DNA of 8,002 nucleotides, taken from the NCBI GenBank assembly GCA_017475785.1, contig JAFVEX010000007.1, positions 1 to 8,002 of the forward strand. Reading direction: 5' to 3'. Both the position numbers and the translations under genes were made by a program. The notes beneath the pieces were generated by a model. It saw only the letters and a program-made list of their open reading frames with translations. It ran no database searches and was not told where the DNA came from. Below are positions 1-5,965 of the stretch, one piece after another (the stretch's first letter is position 1; each line of letters begins with the position of its first letter). The DNA comes from Eubacterium sp. (lineage in GTDB: Bacteria > Bacillota_A > Clostridia > Lachnospirales > Lachnospiraceae).

Positions 1-177
1 AGAAATTCACACTTAGATATTGTTGGTGTGCGGACAAAGAGTCACACTTATGATGAATTGGCCGCACACCTACAAAATCTTAGTGCGAAGTTCGATGGCA
101 TTTCCCGTGGAGTGTACAGAGAATATCATTGTCGGAGTGCGTATATAAAGAACAGCACGATCCCGACAAACTTCAAT
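1..177. other. Unassigned AT-richer stretch downstream of recR with two inverted repeats
   Basis: This stretch lies beyond the recR stop and is visibly less GC-rich than the rest of the window. It holds a perfect 9-base inverted repeat, GGTGTGCGG at 25-33 and CCGCACACC at 62-70. A second, imperfect one pairs TTGTCGG (129-135) with CCGACAA (163-169), with an inner GTGC/GCAC pair (137-140 and 155-158). TCACACTTA occurs twice in direct orientation (7-15 and 42-50). A plus-strand frame is open from base 1 through this stretch and on into the antisense of recR until about 402. I do not recognise its product, and a 220-base overlap with recR argues against an intact gene. Neither inverted repeat is followed by a T-run on the minus strand, so neither is a standard terminator for recR. 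It may be a gene remnant, the edge of a mobile element, or plain intergenic DNA. Confidence 0.3.
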
Positions 178-774
178 TTACAACTCCACCCGCCCCTCGA
201 GGGCGCGCAGCAGCGTCACTTCATCTATATACTCCAGATCTCCGCCTACCGGCACGCCGCTCGCAATTCTGCTGACGCGGATGCCTGTGGGCTTGACCAG
301 CTTGCTGATATACATGGCTGTTGTCTCGCCCTCCAGGCTGGAGTTTGTTGCGATAATCACCTCGTCCACATCTCCTTCGAGCCTTCGCATCAGTTCTTTT
401 AGCCTGATCTCATCCGGCCCGATTCCGAGCATCGGAGAAATCGCGCCCTGAAGCACATGGTAGACGCCCTCGTATTTTTGCGTCTTCTCATATGCTGCCA
501 GATCGCGCGCGTTCTCAACTACCATAATCTGGCGGTGGTTTCGATTGGGATTGGCGCAGATCGGGCAGATTTCCTGATCTGTCAGCGTGCAGCAGGTCTT
601 GCAGTACCGCACATTCTCCCTTGCGTCACGCAGCACGTCTGAGAGCCGGTTCACCTGCTCTTTTGGCATGTTCAGAATGTGAAACGCCAGGCGCTGTGCC
701 GATTTCGGCCCGATTCCGGGGAGCCGGCCCAATTCTTCGATCAGGCTGCTGATATAGCTGCTGTAGTACTCCAT
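178..774 (-). CDS. recR: Recombination mediator protein RecR
   Basis: RecR works with RecO (and RecF) to load RecA onto SSB-coated single-stranded DNA during gap repair in the cytoplasm. The 198-residue product has the usual family length and domain order. A helix-hairpin-helix DNA-binding region is at about 8-35 (LGRLPGIGPKSAQR). A four-cysteine zinc site is formed by C58, C61, C70 and C73. A Toprim domain starts at about residue 80, with the acidic motif VVENARD (E87), YHVLQGAISPM at 105-115, and the conserved C-terminal segment ASGVPVGGDLEYIDEVTL. The ATG shares its A with the TGA stop of ybaB, in the arrangement TGATG. A GGAGG inside the end of ybaB lies 12 bases upstream, so translation is probably coupled. 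It is the last gene of the dnaX-ybaB-recR operon. No clear intrinsic terminator is visible after it. Confidence 0.97.
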   Translation of the reverse strand: MEYYSSYISSLIEELGRLPGIGPKSAQRLAFHILNMPKEQVNRLSDVLRDARENVRYCKTCCTLTDQEICPICANPNRNHRQIMVVENARDLAAYEKTQKYEGVYHVLQGAISPMLGIGPDEIRLKELMRRLEGDVDEVIIATNSSLEGETTAMYISKLVKPTGIRVSRIASGVPVGGDLEYIDEVTLLRALEGRVEL

Positions 775-1121
775 CAGAACGAAAGTCCTCCGAGATTCAT
801 TCCTCCGGTCATTTTTGACATGCTGCTGGCATAAGCTTCTTCCACCTTGCGCAGCGCTTCATTTGTGGCCGCAATGATGAGATCTTCAAGCATTTCGATA
901 TCATCCGGATCAACGACTTCTTCTGCCAGCTTTACCTTTGTAATCTCGCGTTTTCCGGTTACTGTGACCTCAACAGCTCCGCCGCCTGCAGCCGCGGTAA
1001 ATTCCGCCTCTTCAAGAGCCTTCTGGCTCTCTTCCATCTGCCTCTGCATGCGCTGCGCCTGCTTCATCAGGTTATTCATGTTGCCGGGCATGCCGCCCGG
1101 AAATCCGCCTCTTTTTGCCAT
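774..1121 (-). CDS. ybaB: YbaB/EbfC family nucleoid-associated protein
   Basis: Members of this family are small dimeric DNA-binding proteins that coat the nucleoid. They are very often encoded between dnaX and recR, as here. The 115-residue product has a Gly/Met/Asn-rich N-terminus and then a helix with the NNLMKQAQRMQRQMEESQ pattern at about 16-33. A beta region follows (GAVEVTVTGKREITKVKL), and then the DPDDIEMLEDLIIAATNEAL segment typical of the family. The end is again Met/Gly-rich (MTGGMNLGG). The ATG is preceded by AGGAGG at 1131-1136 with a 9-base spacer, which fixes the start. It lies 48 bases downstream of dnaX and overlaps recR by one base. The exact role of the family is not settled; a link to RecR-dependent repair is suggested mainly by gene order. 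Confidence 0.95.
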   Translation of the reverse strand: MAKRGGFPGGMPGNMNNLMKQAQRMQRQMEESQKALEEAEFTAAAGGGAVEVTVTGKREITKVKLAEEVVDPDDIEMLEDLIIAATNEALRKVEEAYASSMSKMTGGMNLGGLSF

Positions 1122-1169
1122 TTGGGTTTTCCTCCTGTATTGTTTTCCTGTATGTAATGGAATGACTGC

Positions 1170-2900
1170 TCAAAAGTCATCCTCTTCGGAATCGTCTTCT
1201 ATCTCAACCGTAATCCCGGTGATTCCCTCCTGCAGGATCTGCTCGACCGGTATATCCGCAAGCTGATTTGCGGAGGAATCTGCCGCGCTGACGAGTTCCA
1301 GCTCCGCCTGTTTCCCGGTGATGCCGGCAATGGCTTTTTGAAGTTCTTCCATGTGAACGGGATCATTTTCAAAGATATCCTTCTGGTAGCGCTCCGCAAA
1401 CACCAGAAACAGCCTGGAGTCGTCCACAGCGGGATCATATTTCGGGATGGCGCCTTTCAGAAGGTTTTTCACCATCATCTGTGTCTGTCCGACAATTTTC
1501 CCCCAGTCACTGCGGATCCGTTTCAAATCCTCCGGCGCCGCTTTTGGCGGACTTGAACCAGCCACTCTTCCCGCCGCACCTGTCGCGCGCCCGGCCCGGT
1601 CTGCGGAACCACCCTGACCGGCTGCGTTTTCTGCCCGCGCCTCCGCGCCCGGCAGAGGCATTCCACCCGTACTGACCGCCAGCGCCACTTGCGGGTCTGC
1701 CGCGAGCGCGTGCAGGAATTCCTGTTCTTCTTCAGAAAAATCCGGCTGCCGTTCAGCGCGTTTTTCCAGTTCGCGGATCCGCTGCAGCAAAGCCTCCTTG
1801 CTGGTCTGCATCTGCGGCCTGCAGAGACGGATCAGGGTCGTCTCGACCAGCACGCGCCGCTGCGTCACCTGCCGGAGCGTACCGGACAGCTCCGAAAAAA
1901 TACGGATGTACCGCATCAGAGCCGCAGGCTCTACCATCTCACTCTCCTCGCGCAGCTGCGCGAGATTTTCTGCTGAGACATCCAGCACATCCTCAAGATC
2001 CTCACTGCTCTGCAGCAGCATCAGATTGCGCATGTACCAGGTAAAATCAGCGGCAAACTGCCCCATCTCTTTTCCCTGCTGCACCAGTTCTTCCAGAACG
2101 CGAATGCTCCCGGCAGCGTCTCCCCGGATCACCATGCGCAGCAGCCTGCTGAATACATCTGTGTCGACTGTTCCCAGAACCTCCAGAACTCTGTCGAAGG
2201 TAAGTGTCTCCCCCAGGTAGAACGAAATGCACTGGTCGAGCAGGCTCAGCGCGTCGCGCATCGAGCCGTCCGCCTTCCGCGCAATATAGCGGATCGCCCG
2301 CGGCTCTGCGGAAACGCCCTCCTGCTCCAGCAGAGACCTGATCTGCTCCGCAATCGTCTCAATCGCGATTCTCCGGAAATCATACCGCTGGCACCTTGAG
2401 AGAATCGTCACGGGTATCTTGTTCGCCTCGGTCGTCGCCAGAATAAAAATCACGTACTCCGGCGGCTCCTCCAGTGTCTTGAGCAGCGCGTTAAACGCGC
2501 CGGTCGAGAGCATATGCACCTCATCAATGATATAGACCTTGTACCGCCCGCTCGTGGGCCGGTACGCGACCTCCTCACGGATCTCCCGGATATTATCGAC
2601 GCCATTATTCGAAGCCGCGTCGATCTCAATCACATTGGTTGACACGCCGGAGAGAATGGCCTGACAGGTGGGACAGGTATTGCACGGGCCGTTTTCGTCC
2701 GGATTTTCGCAGTTTACCGCCCGCGCCAGAATCTTGGCAATCGTCGTTTTACCGGTTCCGCGCGTTCCGCAAAACAAATACGCGTGGCCGATCCTGCCGG
2801 CTGCGAGCTGGTTCTTTAATGTTGTAACGATCGCGTCCTGCCCCTTCACCTCATCGAAGCGCGAAGGGCGGAATTTCCGATACAGAGCCGTATAGCCCAT
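1170..2900 (-). CDS. dnaX: DNA polymerase III subunit gamma/tau (clamp loader ATPase)
   Basis: DnaX is the AAA+ ATPase of the clamp loader, which opens and loads the beta sliding clamp at the replication fork. In the 576-residue product the Walker A is GTRGTGKT (45-52). The zinc module is C64, C73, C76 and C79. Walker B is IIDEVH (124-129), the SRC motif is at 168-170, and the sensor-2 region is GSMRDALSLLDQ (212-223). The collar domain runs to about residue 360. It is followed by a charged, probably coiled-coil segment (365-390) and an Ala/Gly-rich linker (about 415-455). A tau-specific domain then follows (about 456-545), and the C-terminus is very acidic. The ATG is preceded by AGGAGG (2907-2912) with a 6-base spacer. 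I see no A-AAA-AAG slippery heptamer, so there is no sign of a frameshifted short gamma form. It is the first gene of an operon with ybaB and recR, driven by the promoter at 3045-3073. Confidence 0.97.
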   Translation of the reverse strand: MGYTALYRKFRPSRFDEVKGQDAIVTTLKNQLAAGRIGHAYLFCGTRGTGKTTIAKILARAVNCENPDENGPCNTCPTCQAILSGVSTNVIEIDAASNNGVDNIREIREEVAYRPTSGRYKVYIIDEVHMLSTGAFNALLKTLEEPPEYVIFILATTEANKIPVTILSRCQRYDFRRIAIETIAEQIRSLLEQEGVSAEPRAIRYIARKADGSMRDALSLLDQCISFYLGETLTFDRVLEVLGTVDTDVFSRLLRMVIRGDAAGSIRVLEELVQQGKEMGQFAADFTWYMRNLMLLQSSEDLEDVLDVSAENLAQLREESEMVEPAALMRYIRIFSELSGTLRQVTQRRVLVETTLIRLCRPQMQTSKEALLQRIRELEKRAERQPDFSEEEQEFLHALAADPQVALAVSTGGMPLPGAEARAENAAGQGGSADRAGRATGAAGRVAGSSPPKAAPEDLKRIRSDWGKIVGQTQMMVKNLLKGAIPKYDPAVDDSRLFLVFAERYQKDIFENDPVHMEELQKAIAGITGKQAELELVSAADSSANQLADIPVEQILQEGITGITVEIEDDSEEDDF

Positions 2901-3038
2901 CTGCAGCCTCCTGCTATCGCACGGGCGGGATCACCCGCTGCCGTTCCTGTCACCTCATCCACCGCGAAACCTGCTTTGCCGAAGCGCCTGGCCACAGACA
3001 GTACCTTTTTTGCCCATCGGCGTGCAGTGTTCTTATCA
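2901..3038 (-). other. 5' leader of the dnaX operon with potential secondary structure
   Basis: About 138 bases separate the predicted transcription start from the dnaX ATG. On the minus strand the leader can form a GCGGG-TGAT-CCCGC hairpin (2925-2938) just before the Shine-Dalgarno. It can also form a GCTT-CGGCA-AAGC hairpin (2973-2985), enclosed by a CTGTC/GACAG pairing (2997-3001 with 2947-2951). I compared it by eye with SRP RNA, which is often encoded next to dnaX in Firmicutes, and did not find the conserved GGTCCGGAAGGAAGCAGC core. It matches no riboswitch I can recall. A minus-strand open frame crosses this stretch but also spans the promoter and the dnaX start, so I do not call it a gene. 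Confidence 0.3.
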
Positions 3039-3044
3039 CGGCAA

Positions 3045-3073
3045 ATTATACAATGAATAAACAAAGTCCGCAA
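3045..3073 (-). promoter_or_regulatory. Sigma-A type promoter of dnaX-ybaB-recR
   Basis: On the minus strand the -35 is TTGCGG (3068-3073) and the -10 is a perfect TATAAT (3045-3050), separated by 17 bases. It lies between the pfkA terminator and dnaX and predicts a start near 3038. The repair/replication operon therefore appears to be transcribed independently of pfkA. Confidence 0.75.
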
Positions 3074-3130
3074 GTAAGTATACGGAAGCGGCGGCAATCT
3101 AATAGTGCGGAGCTGAGGTTATATACTTTT

Positions 3131-3176
3131 GAAAAAAGCAAAGGAGATATCACATTATCATCAATGCGATATCCCC
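3131..3176 (-). terminator. Intrinsic terminator of pfkA
   Basis: On the minus strand GGGGATATCGCATT (3176-3163) pairs with AATGTGATATCTCC (3156-3143) around a 6-base GATGAT loop. This makes a 14-pair stem with two G-U wobbles. It is followed directly by TTTGCTTTTTTC. The hairpin starts about 76 bases after the pfkA stop. One of the wobbles becomes an A-C mismatch on the plus strand, so the hairpin is built for minus-strand transcription. Confidence 0.88.
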
Positions 3177-3252
3177 CTCAGATTACTTTTTATTTAGAAG
3201 GAAACAGTCTGTTTTGATCCGGTGCTTCTGCCGGGGTTCCTGCTCTGCCCGC

Positions 3253-4332
3253 TCAGTCTCCGAAGCTGATTCCGATGCGTTTTGCCTGCTCGACCTCCTG
3301 GCACTTCGGATCTACGATCTTCAGCTGTCCGGCGACGTCGCCGAGCGGCACCTTCTTGCACTTGCCGTCCACAATGCCTACCATGTAACCGAACTTCTTA
3401 TCCATGATCAGGCGGGCCGCCTCAGATCCCAGACGGGTCGTAAGAACTCTGTCGTACGGGCAGGGGCTTCCGCCGCGCTGTGTGTGGCCCGGAACGGTCA
3501 CGCGCACTTCTGTGCCGATCCGCTCCGCAATGTCCGCCGCGATCTTGTAGGAAATCGACTGATACTTCTCGCCGATCTCTGCCAGTGCTTTCTTGCGTTC
3601 CTTCTTTCCGAGCTTCGCGATCTCCTTCGGGATCGCGCCCTCCGCCGCCGCGATGATCGTAAATCCGCTGCCGCGCTTGTTGCGTGCCTCAATCGCGCCC
3701 ACGACCTTGTCGATATCGTACGGGATTTCCGGAAGCAGGATAATGTCCGCGCCGCCGGCAATACCGGAATACAGCGTCGGCCAACCGACCTTGTGCCCCA
3801 TGATCTCCACGATGAATACGCGGCGATGCGAAGATGCCGTCGTATGAATGCAGTCGATCGCGTCTGTCGCAATGTTGACTGCGCTGTAGAAACCAAATGT
3901 CATGTCCGTTCCGAAGATGTCGTTGTCGATCGTCTTCGGCAGATGGATGATGTTCAGCCCTTCCTCGCGAAGCAGGTTTGCGGTTTTCTGCGTGCCGTTG
4001 CCGCCGAGAATGACAAGGCAGTCCAGACGAAGCTTGTAGTAGTTCTGCTTCATCTCCTCGACCTTATTGACGCCGCCCGCGCCCGGGCTGCGCATCTCCT
4101 TGAAGGGCTCACGGGATGTGCCGAGGATCGTGCCGCCGCGCGTCAGAATGCCGGAGAAGTCCCGCGCTGTCAGCATGCGGTAATCGCCGTAGATCAGACC
4201 TTTGTAGCCATTAAAAAATCCGTAGACTTCCAGTTCATCTACATTATTTGCCAGACCCTTGACCACGCCGCGCATTGCCGCATTGAGCGCCTGACAGTCA
4301 CCACCACTTGTCAAAAGACCGATTCTCAACAT
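3253..4332 (-). CDS. pfkA: 6-phosphofructokinase, atypical subgroup (ATP- or PPi-dependent not certain)
   Basis: The enzyme phosphorylates fructose 6-phosphate to fructose 1,6-bisphosphate, the committed step of glycolysis; if PPi-dependent the step is reversible. The 359-residue product carries SGGDCQALNAA (9-19), RGGTILGTSR (65-74), LGGNGT (109-114), PKTIDND (132-138, with D136 as the expected catalytic base), EIMGHKVGW (176-184) and PGHTQRGGSPCPYDR (281-295). Classical bacterial ATP enzymes have GGDGS and PGTIDND; PPi enzymes have GGDDS and PKTIDND. This one has Gly at the first position and Lys at the second, as in the mixed-type subgroup. It also has Asn for the usual Asp in GGDGS and His for the usual Arg in MGR. 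The start at 4332 is preferred to the ATG eight codons upstream because GGAGGG (4341-4346) lies 8 bases before it, while the upstream ATG has no Shine-Dalgarno. It is monocistronic, with its own promoter and terminator. Confidence 0.93.
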   Translation of the reverse strand: MLRIGLLTSGGDCQALNAAMRGVVKGLANNVDELEVYGFFNGYKGLIYGDYRMLTARDFSGILTRGGTILGTSREPFKEMRSPGAGGVNKVEEMKQNYYKLRLDCLVILGGNGTQKTANLLREEGLNIIHLPKTIDNDIFGTDMTFGFYSAVNIATDAIDCIHTTASSHRRVFIVEIMGHKVGWPTLYSGIAGGADIILLPEIPYDIDKVVGAIEARNKRGSGFTIIAAAEGAIPKEIAKLGKKERKKALAEIGEKYQSISYKIAADIAERIGTEVRVTVPGHTQRGGSPCPYDRVLTTRLGSEAARLIMDKKFGYMVGIVDGKCKKVPLGDVAGQLKIVDPKCQEVEQAKRIGISFGD

Positions 4333-4340
4333 GTTTGCTG

Positions 4341-4346
4341 CCCTCC
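4341..4346 (-). promoter_or_regulatory. Ribosome binding site that decides the pfkA start
   Basis: GGAGGG on the minus strand lies 8 bases before the ATG at 4332. The in-frame ATG at 4356 is preceded only by GCGAAGCGAACAGCA, which has no useful match to the anti-Shine-Dalgarno. The shorter protein also begins MLRIGLLTSGG, placing the first beta strand at the N-terminus as is usual for the family. Confidence 0.8.
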
Positions 4347-4369
4347 GTTTCGTCATTGCTGTTCGCTTC

Positions 4370-4391
4370 GCCGGCTTTTCACCCCGCCGGC
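4370..4391 (-). repeat. GC hairpin in the pfkA leader
   Basis: GCCGGC occurs twice (4370-4375 and 4386-4391) around a 10-base spacer. Because GCCGGC is its own reverse complement, the two copies can pair in the transcript between the predicted start of transcription and the pfkA Shine-Dalgarno. No T-run follows, so it is not a terminator. It could affect leader stability, or be incidental. Confidence 0.4.
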
Positions 4392-4412
4392 ATGTTGTTC
4401 ACAATTACTATC

Positions 4413-4441
4413 AGTATAAACCATTTGTTGGAACGGAACAA
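4413..4441 (-). promoter_or_regulatory. Sigma-A type promoter of pfkA
   Basis: On the minus strand the -10 is TATACT (4413-4418), five of six matches to consensus. The -35 is TTGTTC (4436-4441), a weak match beyond its TTG, with a 17-base spacer. The predicted start near 4406 gives a leader of about 75 bases. The 4357-4524 gap contains nothing else I can name; T- and A-runs around 4455-4480 do not form a convincing terminator for the membrane-protein gene upstream. Confidence 0.65.
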
Positions 4442-4524
4442 GGAAAAGGCAGGCTTTTTTCTGAATCTTTTTACCTTTTTTATACAGGCGTCTGCCGTCG
4501 GAAGAAGCAGTCTAAAGCACCCAC

Positions 4525-5169
4525 TTACAACGCGTTTCTCAGCCTGCTCAGGAAAAATCTTGTAATGGATCCCGCGGCCAGCGCGGTAACCACAGTCCCC
4601 TCCCGCACACCGCGGATCTCCCCGAAAGCGGCCAGAGAACATATGATCGCCGCTGCGCAGACGGAACAATCCACAATCGTTTTGACTGTGCCAAAATTCT
4701 TTTCCGCCACCTCGCTGACCGCCTTGATCATTGCCTCAGCAGGCAGCACGATAATATCCGCCGTCACCTCCATGGCTGCGCCCAGGGAAAATACCACAAC
4801 GCCGGCAAGCAGCATCAGAATCTGCTGCCAGTAGGCAGAAAACACAACCGGCCTCAGCAGCCAGGTCAGTCCGTCAATCGAAGATGCAAACAAAATTGCC
4901 GCGGGAATCTGCAGCGCAATGCGGATCCAGTCTCCCTTCCCTTTGATCCGGTGATTCAAGAAAAGAAGCAGCGCTTCAATTATCACCATGCACACATTGA
5001 ATAAAAAAGCAAATATCCCGAGTGTGGGCGGGAAGATCATCGAAAATACATAGGCCAGGCTGGTGATCGCACTCGTCCCCAGACCGGCCTTTGTGATCAT
5101 GCCGACGCCGCAGCCTACCAGAAGGACGCCTGCAGCAAATAAAAGAATCCGCTTCTTCTCAAAAACCAT
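4525..5169 (-). CDS. YczE/YitT-like integral membrane protein, function unknown
   Basis: The 214-residue product is strongly hydrophobic, with likely membrane spans at about 8-25, 45-72, 82-100, 112-135 and 163-181, and perhaps 190-208. The first loop has KAGLGTSAITS (27-37). The C-terminal part has GVREGTVVTALAAGSITRFF (187-206), a Gly-Thr-rich pattern typical of the YczE/YyaS family of bacterial membrane proteins. No transport substrate or enzymatic role is established for the family to my knowledge, and I see no catalytic motif. The start is the first ATG after upstream stops. Its nearest Shine-Dalgarno-like sequence, AGGGGA, is 15 bases away, which is long, so initiation may be weak. It follows the CCG-protein gene by 73 bases and could share its transcript; a promoter in that gap is not clear. 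Confidence 0.75.
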   Translation of the reverse strand: MVFEKKRILLFAAGVLLVGCGVGMITKAGLGTSAITSLAYVFSMIFPPTLGIFAFLFNVCMVIIEALLLFLNHRIKGKGDWIRIALQIPAAILFASSIDGLTWLLRPVVFSAYWQQILMLLAGVVVFSLGAAMEVTADIIVLPAEAMIKAVSEVAEKNFGTVKTIVDCSVCAAAIICSLAAFGEIRGVREGTVVTALAAGSITRFFLSRLRNAL

Positions 5170-5242
5170 GATTAATTCTGAATTTCCCCTGTTGTTGGTT
5201 TTATGTCGTTATCTGAAATGTTAAGAAATCATTCTCTGGGGC

Positions 5243-5956
5243 TCAGACAAACAGCAGCTCCGCCAGATGCTTCGCGCGCACTCCGCCGAGCAGCAGTCCT
5301 TCCACACAATAGTGGCAGTACGCAGCGACCTCCCGGTCTCCAAATCTGCTTCCGTAAGCCTCCATCATTGCTTTCTGCTCAGCCTCCGTGTGCGGAAGAA
5401 ACAATCCCTGCGCTCCGTCCACAAAGCGCTTCGGGGCAAGTTTCAGATTGCGCGGCGGAGCAGGTCTCAGAAGAGAGATGCCGCAGAACGCCGTCTTCTC
5501 ATAATTTTCTTGCTGCTCCAGCGCCTGGAAATTCATTCTGCGCAGCAGCTCGCGCACTGCATCCTGCTCCTCCCGCCTGTCGCGGGCACGCCAGCAGTCC
5601 TGCACAAAGATCTCTTTTCCCTTGTAATCCGGATAAGCAAAGTCCGGATCCTGCAGGATCAGTTCCCAGAGCGAGGAGGCTTTTGCCCCCGGCCGCCACT
5701 CATCAATGATCGCAGAACAATTGTGACAAAGCGAATATACCGTATCACCGCCGCCAAACGCGGCGCTGTCCGGCAATGCTTCCCATCTGCTGCGAAGGCT
5801 CTCCGGCACTTTGCCGGAGAATTCCTGCAGCTTATACTGCGGTACGCAGCAACGCACGATCTGCACATCGTCCCTCTTTGCGATATATTCCTGGATCCGG
5901 AAGCTCAGCTCCGGATATTGGGTTGTAAACACACAGCTGGCTATATAATAATTCAT
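5243..5956 (-). CDS. HdrB-like cysteine-rich (CCG-type) Fe-S protein, partner of the upstream oxidoreductase
   Basis: The 237 residues look like two degenerate copies of the cysteine-rich CCG domain found in heterodisulfide reductase HdrB, glycolate oxidase GlcF and LutA/LldE-type proteins. The first half has C8, the pair C36-C37, and C77-x2-C80 (SLCHNC), close to the C-x(n)-CC-x(n)-CxxC ligand pattern of HdrB clusters. The second half has QDCWRARD (C121), matching the usual HDPCHLGR position. It then has FCG (C158), where CCG is normal, and CHYC (C214, C217). No membrane span or signal peptide is seen, so it should be cytosolic. AGGAG overlapping the stop of the oxidoreductase gene, 13 bases before the ATG, and the 9-base gap indicate a shared transcript. 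I infer an electron-transfer or thiol/disulfide role with that enzyme; the substrate cannot be read from the sequence. Confidence 0.7.
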   Translation of the reverse strand: MNYYIASCVFTTQYPELSFRIQEYIAKRDDVQIVRCCVPQYKLQEFSGKVPESLRSRWEALPDSAAFGGGDTVYSLCHNCSAIIDEWRPGAKASSLWELILQDPDFAYPDYKGKEIFVQDCWRARDRREEQDAVRELLRRMNFQALEQQENYEKTAFCGISLLRPAPPRNLKLAPKRFVDGAQGLFLPHTEAEQKAMMEAYGSRFGDREVAAYCHYCVEGLLLGGVRAKHLAELLFV

Positions 5957-5965
5957 CTAATATAA

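Noticed and set aside
1170..2900. Programmed frameshift making a short gamma subunit of DnaX
   Set aside because: No A-AAA-AAG slippery heptamer was found in the reading strand.
2901..3040. SRP RNA (ffs) upstream of dnaX
   Set aside because: The location is right for Firmicutes, but the conserved helix 8 core was not found on either strand by eye.
2846..3097. An 83-residue minus-strand open frame before dnaX
   Set aside because: It would start upstream of the dnaX promoter, run through the -35 and -10 elements, and overlap the dnaX start by 55 bases. It has no Shine-Dalgarno and no recognisable motif.
3202..3214. 13-base palindrome AAACAGTCTGTTT between the pfkA stop and terminator
   Set aside because: A single copy in a 3' untranslated stretch with no promoter nearby. 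A chance palindrome is the simpler reading.
3214..4419. A 401-residue plus-strand open frame opposite pfkA
   Set aside because: It is antisense to a clearly assigned phosphofructokinase, rich in Arg, Ala and His as expected from a GC-rich shadow, and has no recognisable domain.
4440..4496. Possible terminator of the membrane-protein gene (GGCAGAC ... GCCTGCC followed by TTTTCC)
   Set aside because: The stem is only seven positions with a mismatch and the loop is 35 bases, so it is not convincing.
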